DNA of 19,301 bases from Bacillota bacterium (lineage in GTDB: Bacteria; Bacillota; Sulfobacillia; Sulfobacillales; Sulfobacillaceae): contig JAMDDZ010000106.1 of the NCBI GenBank assembly GCA_023488565.1, positions 1 to 19,301 on the forward strand, read 5' to 3'. The stretch's first letter is position 1. Every line of letters starts with the position of its first letter. This document shows positions 15,283-19,301 of this stretch, piece by piece. The translations under genes were made by a program, and so were the position numbers. The notes below the pieces were generated by a model. It worked only from the letters and a program-made list of their open reading frames with translations, was not told the DNA's origin and made no database searches.

Positions 15283-15317
15283 TATGGTTTACCGTGGATC
15301 GTATACGGTAAACCATA
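15283..15317. repeat. Perfect 13-bp inverted repeat related to the palindrome at 14132
   Basis: TATGGTTTACCGT at 15283-15295 is the exact reverse complement of 15305-15317, with 9 bases between. Deleting GGATCGT (15296-15302) turns it into a continuous palindrome containing the same 17 bases found at 14129-14145. It lies 110 bases upstream of the HTH remnant and 14 bases before the IS4 remnant. Confidence 0.65.
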
Positions 15318-15330
15318 GGGAAGGACGTTA

Positions 15331-15711
15331 AGCCAAAGCCCATGTGATTGAGATCGTGCTCCCCGCGGACACGGTGGAAATGTGAGTGACCCATGTTGGA
15401 GTACTGCCGTACTCCGTGATGCCACCGCTGTATTGTAAACGCTGGGGTGAGGAACCCCATGATAGTACCATTAAGGAAAAACTCGAGATCGAGAACTGCT
15501 CAGGAACCACTCCGCGGGTGATCGCGCATGATTACCCTGCGACCGTCTTACTCGCCAACTGGCGGCAGTCATCGCGCACGACGCGCTCGAAACGTGGGAC
15601 CAAAGCCATCTCAAGTACGAAACCTATAAGGGTGTTGTTCCGTGCCCAAAGTCTTTTGGTTTTGAGGCTCGATATCTACTAAAGGCAGGAAACTTGAGGT
15701 ATCTAGACTAG
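15331..15711 (+). pseudogene. IS4-family transposase, C-terminal remnant
   Basis: The frame reads KAHVIEIVLPADTVEM, a TGA, then VTHVGVLPYSVMPPLYCKRW, the Glu region GEEPHDSTIKEKLEIENCSG, TTPRVIAHDYPATVLLAN, then after a frame change near 15558 AAVIAHDALETWDQSHLKYE and a tail ending at 15711. IS4-type transposases end in this order: LY-x-x-RW-x-(V/I)E-x-x-(Y/H)-(D)-x-K, then L-x-IENFSG-x-x-P, then a helical tail. The usual ET after RWG is here EE, and the N-terminal two thirds with the first two catalytic Asp residues are missing. A dead fragment. Confidence 0.7.
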
Positions 15712-15848
15712 AGATGTATGCCTGCTAAGTTTGTCGAATTTGGTCGCACAAAAGCTTTCCCGTTACCTCCAGGCAGCAGGAACCAAGATGCCCTATCACG
15801 AAAGATTCCGGTATCATTTGACGTCTCTCCGCGTGAAGGAGTTGAACC

Positions 15849-16169
15849 ATGACCACCACGTATACCCTGCCTTACTGGGCGATCTGGTCCACTTTTCGTG
15901 CTTACCCTGCCACCGCCCGCTGGACTGGTTCCGGCACCCGTGAGGATCCCTGGATGATTGCCCCGGAGGATGACGTGTGGGGCTGGTTGACGGGGATGGT
16001 CGACGTCCATGCTCAGCGCCCCTGGGCGGTGTCACTGATGTTTTGTTATACGCGCCATGAACAAGGGGGAATTCTGACGGCAATGACGGTGACGGCCCTT
16101 CCGATTCCGGCAAACCGAAAGCATGGTACGGCGTCAAAAATGTCTGCCGCCGACGCCGCCGGGCAGTAG
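15849..16169 (+). CDS. Small unrecognised protein (106 aa)
   Basis: The ATG is preceded by GAAGGAG at 7 bases, a strong site, and the frame is intact, unlike everything around it. The sequence is Trp-rich and neutral (MTTTYTLPYWAIWSTFRAYP, DPWMIAPEDDVWGWLTGMVD, RPWAVSLMFCYTRHEQGG), with a Thr/Ala/Lys-rich tail. No signal peptide or membrane helix is evident and no family is recognised. It is followed 119 bases later by the coiled-coil gene on the same strand, so the two may be co-transcribed. It could be a remnant of a mobile-element cargo. Confidence 0.5.
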   Translation: MTTTYTLPYWAIWSTFRAYPATARWTGSGTREDPWMIAPEDDVWGWLTGMVDVHAQRPWAVSLMFCYTRHEQGGILTAMTVTALPIPANRKHGTASKMSAADAAGQ

Positions 16170-16288
16170 CGGCCGCCCTTTCTTTCGCGTCTCACCCACG
16201 GAATTTTCGTCTCACCTCGCGTTGGGCAGGAAGTTACCGATTGTCTGGCGAATGAATCAAAGAAGAATCCCAGATAAGGAGCGTCGTC

Positions 16289-16525
16289 ATGGATCCCGTA
16301 CTCGAAGCCTATTTGGAGGGCATGTTTCAAAATTTGACTCAGCAAATCGCACAGTCTCGCGAGCACGCCGAACGGTTGAATCAGGAAACCCGCGTGCTGA
16401 TGGAAGACGTGCGGCACGAGGTCCAACTGGTGGCCGAAGGCGTCACCACCGTTCGCGACCAACTGGGTCGCATCCTCACTGACCACGAGGAACGCATTAC
16501 ACGCCTGGAGCGGCGGATCCCCTGA
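16289..16525 (+). CDS. Small coiled-coil protein (78 aa)
   Basis: AAGGAG stands about 7 bases upstream of the ATG. Nearly the whole chain is predicted helical with heptad-like spacing: MDPVLEAYLEGMFQNLTQQI, EHAERLNQETRVLMEDVRHE, VQLVAEGVTTVRDQLGRILT and DHEERITRLERRIP. It would form a coiled-coil dimer or bind a helical partner. Charge is mixed and it has no Cys. Function unknown; small helical proteins of this type in accessory DNA are sometimes antitoxins or adaptor proteins, but nothing here proves that. No toxin-like gene follows directly: the next 300 bases hold only inverted repeats. Confidence 0.65.
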   Translation: MDPVLEAYLEGMFQNLTQQIAQSREHAERLNQETRVLMEDVRHEVQLVAEGVTTVRDQLGRILTDHEERITRLERRIP

Positions 16526-16895
16526 GCGATATAGTGGTCCCAGAAATCAAAACAATCTGGGATGCCCTCAAGTGTTACACTGGACACGTAATGCCGAAAC
16601 AAAAACATCATACGGCTCTTTCTCAAATCCGGTGATGCTTATGCTGTGAGATTTTCCGACCTGTACAATTTTAATTGTACAGGTCGGAAGCATCCAGCCC
16701 CCGATCAGGCGGCTGGGGGACTCGGCTTCGGCTAAATGCAAGTATTTTTTTGCTGAATATATAGTCCCCTCAAATCGTTAGGCGATCGACGAAACGCCTT
16801 GGGATCGATCGATTTTCGGCATTGATGCATCAGTCCAACAATTGATAGCGCAATTCCTCGACGAATTGTCTATATTCTTCTTGCTTACAAAAGGT
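16526..16895. other. Non-coding stretch rich in inverted repeats
   Basis: No gene is supported. It contains the perfect repeat at 16654-16689, a second hairpin CCAGCC/GGCTGG at about 16693-16715, and a T-run at 16746-16752. The second hairpin is a possible terminator for the coiled-coil gene, but the T-run is 30 bases away. Degenerate gerA sequence may extend into its right side. Confidence 0.45.
16654..16689. repeat. Perfect 17-bp inverted repeat with 2-base loop
   Basis: TTCCGACCTGTACAATT at 16654-16670 is exactly reverse-complementary to 16673-16689, separated by TT. Such a tight cruciform-type repeat is not followed by a T-run on either strand. It could be a fusion of two identical element ends head to head, a replication or transfer site, or a transcript 3' stabiliser. 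Confidence 0.7.
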
Positions 16896-17457
16896 TTACC
16901 ATCTCCCAAGAGTAGGATCGTAAAATCGTCGCCGAATTTGACTCATTTGGGTTCATACATCTTCATTAAAAGCTTTGTTTGGGACCGCGCACCGACAATT
17001 TGGTTTGAGGGTGCTCCGTGGTACGTTCCTTGAATTTCACCGTATCAACACTCCACACCTGGGCAAATATAATGGTGTTGCCGCTAGCGAGATCCTTAAG
17101 AATATCACACTATTCCTGGCGTGGAGAAATATGGCCTGGCCTAACCGCGATCTGATCCCAGTCTTGAGGCATGGATTGGGCCTCCAACAACGGGGCAATA
17201 ATGTCTGGATCAACCGTTTGGATGTCGGTGAGTCCATCAATATAGGCGATGAGAACCTGATGAGGTTGGTATGCGGGAACCTGAATGTACCGCGATATAA
17301 TATCCGGACGGGATCCCATTTCGGCTTGGATGCGTTCATAAGCAGATCCGACGTTGGGTTCATAGCGCTCATGATGGATCATGGTCATCGAATCGATAAT
17401 ATGGGTGGCTTCTTCTGCCGATTTTGCAATTTTGTTGACATCACGGCGACGCGACAC
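16896..17457 (-). pseudogene. GerA-family spore germination receptor A-subunit, N-terminal remnant
   Basis: From a GTG at 17457 (GAAGGGA upstream) the frame carries the soluble N-terminal domain of GerA/GerKA proteins: MGSRPDIISRYIQVPAYQPH, QVLIAYIDGLTDIQTVDPDI and IAPLLEAQ. After about 17110 a frame change gives DILKDLASGNTIIFAQVWSV, then FKERTTEHPQTKLSVRGPKQ, matching the family's conserved R-x-x-x-E-P-x-x-E-x-x-x-R-G-P. A TAA and a TGA interrupt SQIRRRFYDPTL before a stop at 16896. GerA A-subunits have about 480-500 residues and a membrane half that is absent here. In life the protein is a nutrient receptor in the inner spore membrane. Clear homology, clearly broken. Confidence 0.75.
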
Positions 17458-17796
17458 TGCCCATTCCCTTCGCAGTTGTTAAGCTCACGGTATGATGTCC
17501 GGAAATGGCTGATTCCGTGCATGATTTGGAGGAGGATACGTTCCGCCCGTGTTGGAAATCGATGGCACTCACGCTTGACCCGTCCCCTTTAGGGATCAAC
17601 AATAAGAACATTGGATGGTCAGCGTTGCCTGGATGAGTGTTTTAGCGTGTCTGCAGGGTTGTTTTTCTTTGCTGGTCGACCAACTATATGTAAGCCCAAT
17701 CCGGTGGTGCCTGTGAACTAGGGAAAGTGGGAGGATCGATGCCTGATAATCATGACATGCAGAGATGCGAGACATTAGCCGGACAGGTGTCTTGCC

Positions 17797-18642
17797 GTGG
17801 CTAATATTACGGTGTATGCCCAATATATTTCTCAGCATCCCAGCCTTTTTGTTCGCACTATTGATGTCCGCCACCCGCGTGCGCAAATGCTTTTTTTGCA
17901 CGCCTCTGCGGTTCACTCGGATTTCTATTTGCCTATGGCTATTCAGCTAGCCGAGGCAGGTATTCGAGTGTGGTTGCCGGATCTTCGTGGGCACGGGCGT
18001 TCGGAAGGCCGTAGGGGCCATATTGGTCACTTTGACACATATCGTGATGATTTGGTACAGATTTGGGATTCCTTCACTTCCTCGGCCTCCCAAGATCTCC
18101 CCAGTGTTTTAGGCGGCGAGAGCCTTGGCGGGTTGGTCGCGTTGCTGGCAGCGCAGGGTCTGGTGCATCCTGACGGCTTGTTTTTAGTTTCTCCAGCGCT
18201 GTCACTGCATTTTCAACTATCTCCAGCCACTATGGGGATTTTGTGGAGACTGAAACCAGTGGTGGCATGGATCCGCCCTCTAAAACCGCTTTCGATGGCG
18301 GGCTCTACTAAAAGCCATGAGGTCATGGATCTGATTGCTCGCGATCCTTTAGTTAACCGGTATTACTCTCTAGGATTTTTATTGAACTTACTGTATGCTC
18401 AGCATTTACTGGTGCATCCTGAGAAACTGCAATGCGCCAGTCTGGCATTATTCAGCCATGAAGACCCAATAGTGGATACCCGGCGGTCGGCGGAATGCAT
18501 GGGCAAGGCATTTCAACATCACACCGAATTTATGGACCACACCTTGCATAGTCTGATTGCGGACGCTCCGGACCGAGTTGTAGCCCGCTTTTTGCAGTGG
18601 TCTAAGGACCACTTGATTAACATGACATCTGCGAATTTTTAA
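17797..18642 (+). CDS. Alpha/beta hydrolase of the monoacylglycerol lipase / lysophospholipase type
   Basis: 281 residues from a GTG start; CAGGTG lies 8 bases upstream. The family motifs are in order. An oxyanion-side HASAVHSDFY is at 35-44 and LPDLRGHGRSEGRRGHIGHF at 60-79, very like the PDLRGHGxSxGxRGH of these lipases. The nucleophile elbow GGESLGG carries Ser109. HEDPIVD follows, with Asp223 (or Asp227) as the acid, and DHTLHSL carries His251. The triad is complete. Such enzymes hydrolyse monoacylglycerols or lysophospholipids; the exact substrate is unknown. No signal peptide is seen, so it is cytoplasmic. It is a single gene, intact among pseudogenes. The region 17458-17796 upstream shows no convincing gene. 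Confidence 0.9.
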   Translation: MANITVYAQYISQHPSLFVRTIDVRHPRAQMLFLHASAVHSDFYLPMAIQLAEAGIRVWLPDLRGHGRSEGRRGHIGHFDTYRDDLVQIWDSFTSSASQDLPSVLGGESLGGLVALLAAQGLVHPDGLFLVSPALSLHFQLSPATMGILWRLKPVVAWIRPLKPLSMAGSTKSHEVMDLIARDPLVNRYYSLGFLLNLLYAQHLLVHPEKLQCASLALFSHEDPIVDTRRSAECMGKAFQHHTEFMDHTLHSLIADAPDRVVARFLQWSKDHLINMTSANF

Positions 18643-18975
18643 GATATGTATAGAACGATTGAACTGACGAGTCTATTAAACCGTATTGTTCCAAAGTGGG
18701 CGGGTCAATAGGTTCCCATGTGCTCTGGGCGGCACATTCACGGCATAGAGGGTGAGGGTAGTATTAGTCGAATTGCAGCGATTGGTTGAGCACATGGATG
18801 ACTGCTAGATTGAGGTGACCGAGTAGCTAAGGCTCCACCCATTCCATAAAAATGCCAGTGCGTATTAATATCTCGTGAGGATAGCCATATAACGTCGCAC
18901 GAGTTGTTTCTTGTCGTTGTATGGTTTTAGAGAACTTGCACCGAAACAACCCGAACGACCATATTCATTGGCTGG
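18643..18975. other. Intergenic region without a clear gene
   Basis: Both strands were read in all frames; only short, stop-ridden pieces occur. No hairpin with a T-run was found for the hydrolase gene. Nothing recognised. Confidence 0.45.
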
Positions 18976-19301
18976 CTAATTTAGTAATTCAAGGGCTTGC
19001 CGTAATTCTTCTTGAGATGTTATAGACGCTACTTTTAACACCAGTGCGATTAGCCGCCGATCATCAAGCGCGCTAATGATTTGTAGGAATTCGGGAGGAA
19101 CTTCAGGAAGTCTAGTAGCGAGAATCGCCTGGACCAAATCGAGTTGTCCTTGCCTTACTCCCTGATTGCGCCCTTCTATGAGTCCCTGCTCAATTCCCTG
19201 CTCAATTCCCTGCTCAATTCCCTGCTTCACTCCCTGCTCAAGACCTTGCTTCACTCCCTGCTCAAGACCTTGCTTAAGACCTTGCTTAAGACCTAGGGCA
19301 T
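18976..19301 (-). CDS. Rpn/DUF4351-type protein, C-terminal part (runs off right edge)
   Basis: The frame is open from the window edge to a stop at 18976, 108 codons. The first half is a low-complexity run of Q-G-x-x/E-Q-G-I units (LEQGVKQGIEQGIEQG). The rest, GQLDLVQAILATRLPEVPPE, FLQIISALDDRRLIALVL and TSQEELRQALELL, resembles the C-terminal DUF4351-like helical domain. In these proteins, including Rpn recombination-promoting nucleases (PD-(D/E)XK fold), a KG/QG-repeat linker precedes that domain. The nuclease domain, if present, lies outside the window. The family is assigned only from this tail. A true start cannot be seen; in-frame GTG codons inside the repeat are not starts. Confidence 0.6.
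   Translation of the reverse strand, partial: ALGLKQGLKQGLEQGVKQGLEQGVKQGIEQGIEQGIEQGLIEGRNQGVRQGQLDLVQAILATRLPEVPPEFLQIISALDDRRLIALVLKVASITSQEELRQALELLN
19189..19296 (-). repeat. Nine tandem 12-nt units inside the Rpn-like gene
   Basis: On the plus strand CTCAATTCCCTG occurs three times exactly (19189-19224). It is followed by CTTCACTCCCTG alternating with CTCAAGACCTTG and by CTTAAGACCTTG variants up to 19296. Each unit encodes four residues of the G-(I/V/L)-(E/K)-Q pattern. Multiples of 12 keep the frame, so copy number can change without breaking the protein. Confidence 0.8.

Noticed and set aside
17596..17916. Minus-strand frame of about 106 codons before the hydrolase gene
   Set aside because: It is antisense to the hydrolase start, has no ribosome binding site and no recognisable pattern.
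6419..18252. GTGGAGACT string seen at about 6421, 14107 and 18242
   Set aside because: Two copies lie inside unrelated coding sequences in different contexts; short enough to recur by chance.
18920..18955. GTTTTAGAGAACTTGC-like string resembling the start of a CRISPR repeat
   Set aside because: It occurs once only; no second copy at spacer distance and no cas gene.

Overview
The window looks like an accessory, repeatedly invaded chromosomal region of an endospore-forming, flagellated Firmicute. Direct pointers are a Spo0E-type sporulation phosphatase (7683-7904), a decayed GerA-type spore germination gene (16896-17457), and a FliN/FliM-type flagellar switch protein (9993-10409). The remnant of an acid-active S53 (sedolisin) peptidase at 6874-7624 and the general protein style suggest an acidophile such as Sulfobacillus or Alicyclobacillus. 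That genus-level guess is inference.

Layout. Positions 1-1340: the start of a transposase-like gene running off the left edge, a cluster of three perfect DnaA boxes beside an AT-rich stretch, and a toxin-antitoxin-like pair on the minus strand whose HTH protein is intact while its PIN-domain partner is frameshifted. 1342-2790: two decayed genes ending tail to tail, a repetitive surface protein (+) and an unidentified protein (-). 3170-4462: an intact 430-aa protein ending in a pRiA4b ORF-3-like domain. 4745-6665: an IS607-family element with an intact serine recombinase (tnpA) and a multiply frameshifted tnpB. 6874-7624: C-terminal remnant of an S53 peptidase, then a terminator shared with the convergent Spo0E gene. 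8119-8880: a GNAT acetyltransferase. 9072-9415: what looks like a short non-autonomous IS200/IS605-type element. 9993-12561: fliN-like gene convergent with an MMPL-family transporter gene. 12969-13616: an unrecognised membrane protein.

13683-15711 is a graveyard. It holds an IS66 transposase tail, a three-gene decayed module (HTH protein, nucleotidyltransferase-like, HEPN-like) and an IS4-family transposase tail. The three-gene module is bracketed by two related palindromes that share a 17-bp core, one of them split by 7 bp. Two small intact genes follow (15849-16169 and 16289-16525), then a perfect 17-bp inverted repeat, the gerA remnant, an intact alpha/beta hydrolase (17797-18642), and the C-terminus of an Rpn/DUF4351-like protein with a 12-nt tandem repeat running off the right edge.

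The intact genes do not form an obvious pathway: most are single genes with their own ribosome binding sites. The dominant theme is insertion, toxin-antitoxin-type modules and decay. No rRNA, tRNA or CRISPR array was seen. Families were assigned by reading translated motifs, without database searches.
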